5,901 nt of DNA, from positions 1-5,901 of the forward strand of contig JASLCK010000135.1 in assembly GCA_030151865.1 (NCBI GenBank), given 5' to 3'. Shown in pieces: positions 1-5,110 of the stretch (positions within the stretch are counted from its first letter, which is position 1; the number at the start of each line of letters is the position of its first letter). The notes beneath the pieces are model-generated. The model did not search any database. It saw only the letters and a program-made list of their open reading frames with translations, and was not told the origin of the DNA. This DNA comes from Rhodospirillaceae bacterium. GTDB taxonomy: Bacteria > Pseudomonadota > Alphaproteobacteria > Rhodospirillales > Magnetospirillaceae. The position numbers were made by a program, and so were the translations under genes.

Positions 1-1110
1 CAGCTCTTCCTTACGGGTGCCCGACTTGGTGATGTCGATGGCCGGGAAGGTGCGCTTGTCGGACAGCTTGCGGTCCAGGATGATTTCGCTGTTACCGGTG
101 CCCTTGAATTCTTCGAAGATCACTTCGTCCATGCGGCTGCCGGTATCGATCAGCGCGGTGGCGATGATGGTCAGGCTGCCGCCTTCTTCGATATTGCGGG
201 CGGCACCAAAGAAGCGCTTGGGACGCTGCAAGGCATTGGCATCGACACCACCGGTCAGCACCTTGCCCGAAGACGGAACCACGGTGTTGTAGGCGCGCGC
301 CAGACGGGTGATGGAGTCCAACAGGATCACCACGTCGCGCTTATGTTCCACCAGACGCTTGGCCTTTTCCAGAACCATCTCCGTCACCTGGACGTGGCGG
401 CTGGCCGGTTCGTCAAAGGTCGAACTGATGACTTCGCCCTTCACCGAACGCGCCATATCCGTCACTTCTTCCGGGCGCTCGTCGATCAACAGAACGATCA
501 GATAGACTTCCGGGTGGTTATGGGCGATGGCGTGGGCGATGTTCTGCAACATCACCGTCTTACCGGTACGCGGCGGGGCGACGATCAGACCGCGCTGACC
601 CTTGCCCAACGGGCTGATCAGATCGATGACGCGGGTGGTCAGATCCTTCTTGGTCGGATCCTCCAACTCCAGCTTCAGACGCTCTTCCGGATAAAGCGGG
701 GTCAGATTGTCGAAATTGATGCGGTGACGGACGTTTTCCGGCGGCTCAAAATTGATGGTGTTAACCTTCAAGAGCGCGAAATAACGTTCGCCATCCTTGG
801 GGGCGCGGATCTGCCCTTCCACCGTATCGCCGGTGCGCAGACCAAAGCGGCGAACCTGGCTGGGCGAGACATAAATGTCATCGGGACCCGGAAGATAGTT
901 GGCTTCCGGAGAGCGCAGGAAGCCGAAGCCGTCCTGAAGGATTTCCAGAACGCCATCGCCATAGATGGGGGTATCGTTCTCGGCCAACTGCTTCAGGATC
1001 GCGAACATCATATCCTGCTTACGCAGGGTCGAGGCGTTCTCGATCTGCAATTCCTCAGCGTAGGCGAGAAGTTCGGCCGGGGTCTTGGCCTTCAGCTCCT
1101 GAAGATTCAT
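1..1110 (-). CDS. rho: Transcription termination factor Rho (3' end missing)
   Basis: Rho is a hexameric RNA-dependent ATPase/helicase that binds unstructured nascent RNA and releases RNA polymerase. The minus strand from the ATG at 1108-1110 is open for 370 codons to the window edge. Typical Rho is about 420 residues, so roughly the last 50 are missing. Visible in order are an N-terminal helical domain (1-45), the cold-shock-like RNA-binding domain with GFGFLR (61-66) and the DDIYVSPSQVRRFG stretch (77-90), Walker A APPRTGKT (178-185), the catalytic DERPEEVTDM region (210-219), Walker B VILLDS (261-266) and the Q-loop SGKVLTGGVDANAL (281-294). The P-loop has Arg at 181 where E. coli has Lys. 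No strong Shine-Dalgarno precedes the ATG. In other alphaproteobacteria mnmE, mnmG and parAB usually lie beyond rho; here they would be off the left edge. Identity is certain. Confidence 0.98.
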   Translation of the reverse strand, partial: MNLQELKAKTPAELLAYAEELQIENASTLRKQDMMFAILKQLAENDTPIYGDGVLEILQDGFGFLRSPEANYLPGPDDIYVSPSQVRRFGLRTGDTVEGQIRAPKDGERYFALLKVNTINFEPPENVRHRINFDNLTPLYPEERLKLELEDPTKKDLTTRVIDLISPLGKGQRGLIVAPPRTGKTVMLQNIAHAIAHNHPEVYLIVLLIDERPEEVTDMARSVKGEVISSTFDEPASRHVQVTEMVLEKAKRLVEHKRDVVILLDSITRLARAYNTVVPSSGKVLTGGVDANALQRPKRFFGAARNIEEGGSLTIIATALIDTGSRMDEVIFEEFKGTGNSEIILDRKLSDKRTFPAIDITKSGTRKEEL

Positions 1111-1255
1111 GACGGGTCCAACATCGAATGTGGAAATGGAGAGGGGAATAGCGGGCTTTGTCAGCCAGAAGGGAGGTTATCAACCCGAGCAGGACGCCCA
1201 GGCAACCCAAGCCAAAAATCCTGAAAAACGCGGATGTGCGATTGGGAATTCCGCA

Positions 1256-1284
1256 GCTTTAGCGAAAGCTCTCAAGCCTGTCAA
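1256..1284 (-). promoter_or_regulatory. Candidate sigma-70-type promoter for rho
   Basis: Read on the minus strand, a perfect -35 hexamer TTGACA (1279-1284) is followed after exactly 17 nt by TAAAGC (1256-1261). The latter matches the -10 consensus at only three of six positions. Initiation would fall near 1249 and give rho an untranslated leader of about 140 nt. A long leader suits the known autoregulation of rho by premature Rho-dependent termination in other bacteria. Applying that here is inference, since no leader gene or attenuator hairpin is clear. The -35 lies 9 nt past the stem-loop that follows hemJ, so the two units are packed closely. Confidence 0.45.
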
Positions 1285-1293
1285 ACAGAAGTT

Positions 1294-1323
1294 GGGGAAA
1301 ACCGTATTTTTTCGGCTTACCCC
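1294..1323 (-). terminator. Stem-loop after hemJ, possible terminator of hemEHJ
   Basis: Ten nucleotides past the hemJ stop, the minus-strand transcript can fold GGGG-U-AAGCCG with CGGUUU-U-CCCC around an 8-nt loop, AAAAAAUA. That gives ten pairs with one internal U-U mismatch and one G-U wobble. The wobble would be an A-C mismatch in the plus-strand transcript, so the fold favours minus-strand RNA. No U-run follows the stem, so this is not a textbook intrinsic terminator. It may mark a Rho-dependent end or protect the 3' end of the mRNA. Confidence 0.4.
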
Positions 1324-1333
1324 TGTCGATTGA

Positions 1334-1765
1334 TCAGAACGGTTTGACGATCACCAGAATGACAATGCCGATCATCAGCAAGGTCGGAACTTCGTTCAAA
1401 ATCCGATAGAACTTAGCCGGGCGCTGATTACGATCTTCGCGGAAGGTCAGGCGGCAGCGTTCTAGATACCAGGTGCAGGCGGTCAGCAAAACCACCAGCA
1501 GCAGCTTGGCATGCAGCCAACCGCCGTGACCGGTCAAGCCCAAATGGCCGATCATAATCAGCCCCATCACCCAGGCCACTGTCGCGGCAGGAATGGTGAT
1601 GGCATGCATCAGGCGGCGTTCCATCACCTTGAACAGTTCCGATGTTTCCGATCCCGGCGCGGCCTGACAGTGATAGACGAACAGACGGGGCAGATAGAGC
1701 ACCCCGGCCATCCAGGAAATCACTGCCATCACATGGACAGCCTTGAACCAGTCATAAGCGGTCAT
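1334..1765 (-). CDS. hemJ: HemJ-type protoporphyrinogen IX oxidase
   Basis: HemJ is the membrane-bound oxidase that converts protoporphyrinogen IX to protoporphyrin IX, the step just before ferrochelatase, in bacteria that lack HemG and HemY. The 143-residue product has the family's size and hallmarks. These include an N-terminal WFKAVHV (6-12) with the conserved His11, LPRLFVYH (25-32), the MERRLMHAI segment (48-56), GGWLHAKL (81-88) with Lys87, and the C-terminal RILNEVPTLL (121-130). About four hydrophobic helices are visible, near 9-24, 57-75, 84-101 and 127-142. The ATG overlaps the hemH stop by 4 nt (ATGA) and has an AGGGGA ribosome site at 1773-1778, so translation is probably coupled to hemH. 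Other HemJ-like (UPF0093) proteins share this fold, but the hem neighbours support the assignment strongly. Confidence 0.93.
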   Translation of the reverse strand: MTAYDWFKAVHVMAVISWMAGVLYLPRLFVYHCQAAPGSETSELFKVMERRLMHAITIPAATVAWVMGLIMIGHLGLTGHGGWLHAKLLLVVLLTACTWYLERCRLTFREDRNQRPAKFYRILNEVPTLLMIGIVILVIVKPF

Positions 1766-2790
1766 ATTAATTTCCCCTGATGGGCACAGTCTTTACGATC
1801 AGCGGCACAGATGCGTCCTCCCTTTTCAGAACAGGGATTGCATCCCGACACTTGCGCCCTGGAAACCAGATCAGCCAAAGCCGCAATGAATTTTGGATGG
1901 GTTCCCAAAGCCGGTACACGGATATAGGCAGGCACTCCAGCTTCCCGAGCCAGATGGCCGTATTCGATATCCAGTTCCACCAGAGTTTCCGAATGTTCCG
2001 AAACAAAGGCGACCGGCATCACCACCAGGGCCTTACCCTCGGTCCCGGCCCGCTGAATTTCCTTATCGGTGGCAGGGCCGATCCATTCCATTGGACCAAC
2101 CCGGCTTTGATAACTTACCCGCCAATCCAGGTCGGCCTGACCGACCGCTTTGGCAATGGCGGCGGCGGTCATTTCCACATGGGACTGATAGGGATCGCCC
2201 TTTTCGATGACCGATTTGGGCAAGCCATGGGCCGAAAACAAAACCCGCGCCCCTGCCCCGGCTTTGATCAAAGCGGCCTTTAACAGCTCGGCCTGGGCTT
2301 CGATCATCCCATCCTCGGTGGGATAGCAACACACCGTCGTGGCGGGAATGTTCAAGCCCTGACGGTCAGCCTCCAGCGCCCATTCCTTCAACGAAGATCC
2401 GCTGGTGGTGCGGGAATATTGCGGATAGAGCGGGAGCAGAACGATGCGGTCCGGTCCCCATTGCTTGACTTGTCGCACCGCTTCATCGGTGAAGGGATGC
2501 CAATAACGCATAGCGATGAAAACCTTGACCTCTCCGCCAATGGCGGCGGTTAAGGCATCGGCTTGATCCTGGGTCAGCGGCAGCAACGGCGAGCGTCCAC
2601 CGATCTTGGCGTAAATCTCACGGGCGATTGGAGCCCGCTTCTTTGAGATGTACCAGGCCAAGGCGCGCCGGATTGGACCAGGTGCGCCGATGATGGCCGG
2701 ATCGTTGAACAGGTTGAACAAAAAGGGCCGCACGGCCTCAGGGGAATCCGGCCCGCCCAGATTGAACAGAACAACCGCCAGCTTCGCCAT
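1762..2790 (-). CDS. hemH: Ferrochelatase
   Basis: Ferrochelatase inserts Fe2+ into protoporphyrin IX to make protoheme. The 342-residue product starts with VVLFNLGGPDSPEAVRPFL (6-24). It contains YPQYSRTTSGSS (122-133), the catalytic-histidine motif FSAHGLPKSV (185-194, His188), the Q-S-R-V-G-P-xx-W substrate motif (228-236) and FVSEHSETLVELDIEY (262-277) with the conserved His266 and Glu268. The C-terminus is unusual: Cys317, Cys320, Cys328 and Cys335 form a tight cluster, and Cys154-Cys155 lie mid-protein. This resembles ferrochelatases that hold a [2Fe-2S] cluster, known from Caulobacter, mycobacteria and animals. Which cysteines would be ligands here is inference. The start is fixed by GGAAGGG, which lies inside the last codons of hemE, 4 nt after which hemH's spacer begins. 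The gene ends overlapping hemJ. Confidence 0.97.
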   Translation of the reverse strand: MAKLAVVLFNLGGPDSPEAVRPFLFNLFNDPAIIGAPGPIRRALAWYISKKRAPIAREIYAKIGGRSPLLPLTQDQADALTAAIGGEVKVFIAMRYWHPFTDEAVRQVKQWGPDRIVLLPLYPQYSRTTSGSSLKEWALEADRQGLNIPATTVCCYPTEDGMIEAQAELLKAALIKAGAGARVLFSAHGLPKSVIEKGDPYQSHVEMTAAAIAKAVGQADLDWRVSYQSRVGPMEWIGPATDKEIQRAGTEGKALVVMPVAFVSEHSETLVELDIEYGHLAREAGVPAYIRVPALGTHPKFIAALADLVSRAQVSGCNPCSEKGGRICAADRKDCAHQGKLI

Positions 2791-2794
2791 GGTT

Positions 2795-3847
2795 TCAGCC
2801 CTTCCAGCCCGTCACCTTTTGCGCCAGACGCGCCACATTTTCCGGCGGGGTCTGGGGAATGATTCCATGGCCAAGATTGAAAACAAACGGCCCCTTGGCG
2901 GCAATCGACAAAATACGGTCAATAGCCCGATCTAAGGCTTCACCGCCCGCCACCAGCATGATGGGGTCGAGATTACCCTGCAACGTCACATGGGGTTGCA
3001 GTTCCTTGACCGCCCATTCCAGGGGAATGCCGGTGTCCAAACTGACCGCATCGACGCCAGTCTGTTCCACATAGGGCTTATAAAGGGCGCCAGCACCCCT
3101 TGGGAAGCCGATGAAGGGGATACCGGGGCGTTCAGCCTTAATCCGCTCCACAAGCCGTTTGGTGGGCTCTATGACCCATTTGGCGAATTCATCTTCCGGC
3201 AAAGCTCCGGCCCAACTGTCGAAAAGCTGAATCGCTTCCGCACCATGGTCAATCTGGGTGATTAGATAATCGCCGGTGGCTTGAACCAGAAGGTCAATCA
3301 GAGCCTTGAAAACCTTTGGCTGGCCATAAGCCAGCTTTTTGGTTTCAACGAATTCCTTCGATCCGTGACCCTCGACCATGTAGGTGGCCACCGTCCAAGG
3401 GGCACCGGCGAAGCCAATCAAGGCAGTCTTTTCAGGAATAGCCTTGGAAAGACGCGATACGGTTTCAAAAACCGGAGCCAGATGGTTCTTGAAGTTATCG
3501 AGCTTCAGCGCTTTCAGACTGTCAAGATCGCGCACAGGCGTCAGAACCGGTCCTTCGCCTTCCTTGAAGGCGACATTTTGTCCCAGGGCATCAGGCACAA
3601 CCAGGATGTCGGAAAATAGGATCGCAGCCGAAAAATCATAGCGGCGTAGCGGCTGTAAAGTGACTTCCGTGGCCTTTTCCGGCGTGTAGCACAAATCAAG
3701 AAAGCCGTTACAGCTTTGGCGGACCTGACGGTATTCCGGCAAATAGCGTCCGGCCTGGCGCATCAGCCAGAAAGGCGGAGGGGTGACGGTTTCCCCCTTA
3801 AGGGCGCGCAGGAAGGGTTTGTCCGAGCTTTTGCTGGTTCCGGTCAC
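2795..3847 (-). CDS. hemE: Uroporphyrinogen decarboxylase
   Basis: HemE removes four acetate carboxyls from uroporphyrinogen III to give coproporphyrinogen III in the cytoplasm. From the GTG at 3845-3847 the product is 350 residues, normal for the family. Signature 1 (25-40) holds MRQAGRYLPEYR with the substrate-contacting Arg30 and Arg34. FSDILVVPDALG (78-89) carries the catalytic Asp80. GFAGAPWTVATYMVEG (145-160) includes Tyr156. LFDSWAG (208-214), GFPRGAG (247-253), GNLDP (291-295) and NLGHGI (324-329) with His327 follow. The reading frame also opens from a TTG at 3887-3889, which would add 14 residues with no family similarity and poor ribosome binding. The GTG is preceded by AGGTGAG, so I prefer it. 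hemE is the first gene of the hemE-hemH-hemJ unit and the gene that borders oriC. Confidence 0.95.
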   Translation of the reverse strand: MTGTSKSSDKPFLRALKGETVTPPPFWLMRQAGRYLPEYRQVRQSCNGFLDLCYTPEKATEVTLQPLRRYDFSAAILFSDILVVPDALGQNVAFKEGEGPVLTPVRDLDSLKALKLDNFKNHLAPVFETVSRLSKAIPEKTALIGFAGAPWTVATYMVEGHGSKEFVETKKLAYGQPKVFKALIDLLVQATGDYLITQIDHGAEAIQLFDSWAGALPEDEFAKWVIEPTKRLVERIKAERPGIPFIGFPRGAGALYKPYVEQTGVDAVSLDTGIPLEWAVKELQPHVTLQGNLDPIMLVAGGEALDRAIDRILSIAAKGPFVFNLGHGIIPQTPPENVARLAQKVTGWKG

Positions 3848-3851
3848 GGGG

Positions 3852-3858
3852 CTCACCT
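3852..3858 (-). promoter_or_regulatory. Ribosome binding site that decides the hemE start
   Basis: On the minus strand AGGTGAG ends 4 nt before the GTG at 3845-3847. AGGTGA is an exact segment of the full anti-Shine-Dalgarno complement AAGGAGGTGA. The in-frame GTG at 3854-3856 and the TTG at 3887-3889 have no comparable site. This is the main reason for starting HemE at 3847. Confidence 0.6.
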
Positions 3859-3936
3859 GGCTTTTGGCGTTATTCAAGGCTCTCTTCAATACAGGTCTTA
3901 GATAGGTAAGAAAAGGTAGCTGTGATAGTGGATGCC

Positions 3937-3945
3937 TGTGGATAA
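3937..3945 (-). promoter_or_regulatory. DnaA box, perfect consensus (left edge of oriC)
   Basis: The plus strand reads TGTGGATAA, so the minus strand carries the exact high-affinity box TTATCCACA. It is the leftmost strong box, about 90 bp upstream of the hemE start. DnaA bound here might also affect hemE transcription, which is inference from position only. Confidence 0.88.
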
Positions 3946-4002
3946 CAAGGATTGGGACTCGTCCACACTTTTTCCAGCGAGTCGCACCCGATTCTCAGAC
4001 CT

Positions 4003-4021
4003 TGTGGAAAACTGTGGATGA
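4003..4021 (-). promoter_or_regulatory. Tandem pair of near-consensus DnaA boxes, 10 bp apart
   Basis: On the minus strand TTTTCCACA (4003-4011) and TCATCCACA (4013-4021) each differ from TTATCCACA at one base. They share orientation, and their starts are exactly 10 bp apart, about one helical turn. They would therefore place two DnaA molecules on the same DNA face, next to the A+T-rich tract. Such spacing suits cooperative low-affinity binding by ATP-DnaA, as described for weak boxes in other origins. Confidence 0.65.
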
Positions 4022-4039
4022 GTATGAGGAAAACTTTTT

Positions 4040-4052
4040 CAAGGCTTTGATT
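4040..4052 (-). promoter_or_regulatory. IHF binding site, exact consensus match
   Basis: The minus strand reads AATCAAAGCCTTG, matching WATCAANNNNTTR at every defined position. IHF bends DNA sharply and is a known part of the E. coli and Caulobacter origins. This site lies 19 bp from the tandem DnaA boxes and overlaps the left arm of an inverted repeat with a GANTC site, so methylation and IHF binding could interact. Confidence 0.65.
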
Positions 4053-4065
4053 CAAAAAGTGAATC
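4049..4065. repeat. Perfect inverted repeat with a GANTC in each arm
   Basis: GATTCA (4049-4054) and TGAATC (4060-4065) are exact inverted copies separated by AAAAG. Each arm contains one GANTC site. The left arm overlaps the IHF consensus. It could be a dimeric protein site; no known regulator is recognised from the sequence. Confidence 0.6.
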
Positions 4066-4067
4066 TC

Positions 4068-4076
4068 TGTGAAAAA
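4068..4076 (-). promoter_or_regulatory. DnaA-like box inside the A+T-rich tract
   Basis: The minus strand reads TTTTTCACA, which matches TTATNCACA at all defined positions but one. It overlaps the start of the A+T run at 4071-4082. A weak box in the melting region is common in origins, but an A+T-rich background raises the chance of a random match. Confidence 0.35.
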
Positions 4077-4081
4077 TTTTT

Positions 4082-4106
4082 TCGGGCAAACGGGGATGTT
4101 TCCCGA
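4082..4106. repeat. Imperfect inverted repeat beside the A+T-rich tract
   Basis: TCGGG-C-AAAC (4082-4091) can pair with GTTT-CCCGA (4098-4106) as a nine-pair stem with one bulged C and a GGGGAT loop. It directly abuts the right end of the A+T-rich tract, so single-strand exposure on melting could allow it to fold. Its function is unknown. Confidence 0.5.
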
Positions 4107-4247
4107 TTTTTCCACTTCTCCACGATTCTCGCCACTAGGTGCCAAGATTCGCTCACAGGAGGGTCGTCGCGTTTATTCCTTGGTGGCGAGCGTGCAACAA
4201 ATTCGGCACAATCCGGAAAACAGTGGGGTTATCCCCGAAGTTCCTCG

Positions 4248-4256
4248 TTATCCACA
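4248..4256 (+). promoter_or_regulatory. DnaA box, perfect consensus (right edge of oriC)
   Basis: TTATCCACA is an exact match and the rightmost strong box, ending 17 bp before the GTG start of the DUF299 gene. Its orientation is opposite to that of the left perfect box. A weaker TTATCCCCG lies 19 bp upstream (4229-4237) in the same orientation. Bound DnaA would overlap the translation-initiation region or promoter of the downstream gene. Confidence 0.88.
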
Positions 4257-4273
4257 GGCTGGATTCTGCTTTC

Positions 4274-5110
4274 GTGCCCACCAAACGCTTTCATCTGCAT
4301 CTGGTTTCAGACGCCACCGGCGAAACCGTCTCCTCGGCGGCGCGCGCCTGTCTGGTTCAGTTCGAGAATGTCGAACCCATTCAACATATGTGGTGGCTGG
4401 TCCGCACCCAGGGTCAGGTGGAACGGGTGATCGCTGGGATCGAGGCTAGTCCCGGTCTGGTGTTGGCAACCGTTATGGACAGTGCGGTGCGCGGCCTTTT
4501 GGAAGAGGCCTGCCGCCATATGCATGTGCCTTGCGTTTCCCTGCTGGATCCGGTGATGGCGGCGTTGGCGGGATATCTGGATACGGAATTCGGTACTCAG
4601 CCGGGCCGCCAGCATGTTCTCGACGCCGAGTACTTCAAGCGTATCGACGCCATGCATTTTACGCTGGCCCATGATGACGGCCAGTTGCTGAGCGAGTTGG
4701 ACGAAGCTGATCTGGTTCTGGTGGGGGTGTCGCGCACGTCCAAGACGCCGACCAGCATGTATCTGGCCAATCGCGGCCTGAAGACTGCCAACATCCCGCT
4801 GATTCCCGGTATGCCGCCGCCACCCGAACTGTTGGCCGCCAAGCATCCGCTGATCGTCGGTCTGACCAAGGAACCCAAAAGCCTGACCGATATCCGCAAG
4901 GCCCGTTTGCAGTTCCTGAACCAGCAGGATGAAACCGATTACGCCGATCTTGACCGGGTGAAGGAGGAAGTGGCCATGGCCCGCCGTCTGTTCGCCCAGA
5001 ACAATTGGCCGGTGATCGATGTCTCCCGCCGTTCGATCGAGGAAGCTTCGGCCGCCATTCTTCAGCTTTATATTCGCCGCAAAGGCCAGCCGGTGGAGGG
5101 CGTGGTATGA
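4274..5110 (+). CDS. Pyruvate, phosphate dikinase / PEP synthase regulatory protein (DUF299, RP001 homologue)
   Basis: This family is bifunctional. It inactivates PPDK or PEP synthase by ADP-dependent phosphorylation of an active-site threonine, and reactivates it by Pi-dependent removal that yields PPi, thus controlling pyruvate-PEP interconversion. The 278-residue product has the N-terminal FHLHLVSDATGET (6-18), the P-loop-like GVSRTSKTPTSMYLA (151-165), IPLIPG (174-179) and the C-terminal WPVIDVSRRSIEEA (245-258), all typical. Whether the partner here is PPDK or PEP synthase cannot be read from this window; PPDK is usual in alphaproteobacteria. The GTG at 4274 puts the family motif six residues in. 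The frame extends upstream to 4139, but that would code through DnaA boxes. Ribosome binding is weak (CAGG/GGA upstream). The stop overlaps the maf ATG (ATGA). Confidence 0.93.
   Translation: MPTKRFHLHLVSDATGETVSSAARACLVQFENVEPIQHMWWLVRTQGQVERVIAGIEASPGLVLATVMDSAVRGLLEEACRHMHVPCVSLLDPVMAALAGYLDTEFGTQPGRQHVLDAEYFKRIDAMHFTLAHDDGQLLSELDEADLVLVGVSRTSKTPTSMYLANRGLKTANIPLIPGMPPPPELLAAKHPLIVGLTKEPKSLTDIRKARLQFLNQQDETDYADLDRVKEEVAMARRLFAQNNWPVIDVSRRSIEEASAAILQLYIRRKGQPVEGVV

Larger units (their letters stand above)
4030..4082. other. A+T-rich tract, candidate DNA unwinding element
   Basis: Forty of these 53 bp are A or T (about 75%), in a window whose genes are clearly G+C-rich. It includes the runs CTTTTT, CAAAAAG and GAAAAATTTTTT. 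It lies beside the tandem DnaA boxes and contains the IHF site, the arrangement expected for the segment that melts first. The precise unwinding point cannot be fixed by eye; the A6T6-like stretch at 4071-4082 is the best candidate. Confidence 0.5.
3956..4266. other. Cluster of eight GANTC (CcrM-type) methylation sites
   Basis: GANTC occurs at 3956 (GACTC), 3979 (GAGTC), 3990 (GATTC), 4049 (GATTC), 4061 (GAATC), 4124 (GATTC), 4146 (GATTC) and 4262 (GATTC). By eye-scan the rest of the window has only five: near 314, 2744, 2865, 3230 and 4801. That is about one per 39 bp here against about one per 1.1 kb elsewhere. GANTC is the target of CcrM, the cell-cycle-regulated adenine methyltransferase of alphaproteobacteria, so this density suggests that the methylation state marks newly replicated origins. 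Confidence 0.8.
3890..4273. other. oriC: Predicted chromosomal replication origin (oriC)
   Basis: This is the gap between hemE and the RP001/DUF299 gene, the position of the mapped Caulobacter origin (Cori). It contains perfect DnaA boxes at 3937-3945 (minus) and 4248-4256 (plus). Near-consensus boxes lie at 4003-4011, 4013-4021 and 4068-4076 (all minus, one mismatch). Weaker two-mismatch boxes lie at 3959-3967, 4108-4116, 4116-4124, 4202-4210 and 4229-4237 (all plus). The middle holds a perfect IHF consensus, an A+T-rich tract and two inverted repeats. Eight GANTC methylation sites are spread through it. There is no TTAA, so no CtrA box of the Caulobacter type, and no GATC. The flanking genes diverge from it. 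No credible protein-coding frame crosses it. The exact borders are inferred; the signals span 3937-4266. Confidence 0.92.

Noticed and set aside
1180..1215. Eleven-residue TTG-started leader peptide in the rho leader (minus strand), with AGGA upstream
   Set aside because: Very short, rare start codon, no conserved context visible; a frame this size arises easily by chance.
343..1224. Plus-strand open frame of 293 codons opposite rho
   Set aside because: It is antisense to an unmistakable rho gene, has no recognisable domain, and its frame is kept open by rho's codon bias.
1780..2283. Plus-strand open frame of 167 codons opposite hemH
   Set aside because: It is antisense to a clear ferrochelatase and shows no family motif; shadow of the hemH codons.
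3848..3889. HemE start at the TTG at 3887-3889 (14 extra residues)
   Set aside because: No ribosome site precedes it and the extra residues do not resemble the family. The GTG at 3845-3847 has AGGTGAG just upstream. It remains possible.
4040..4075. Promoter for the DUF299 gene with TTGATT at 4047-4052 and TGAAAA at 4070-4075
   Set aside because: The second hexamer matches -10 at only three positions, and the sequence is already explained by the IHF site and A+T tract.
3870..4145. Minus-strand open frame of 91 codons through the origin
   Set aside because: It runs across DnaA boxes, the IHF site and the A+T-rich tract, has low-complexity composition and no known motif. Origin signals explain the segment better.
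4139..4273. Longer N-terminus for the DUF299 protein from an upstream GTG
   Set aside because: It would add 45 residues not found in the family and code through the right-hand DnaA boxes; the family N-terminal motif begins six residues after the GTG at 4274.
3848..4273. Dam/SeqA-type control of the origin
   Set aside because: There is no GATC in the segment, and alphaproteobacteria use CcrM/GANTC instead.
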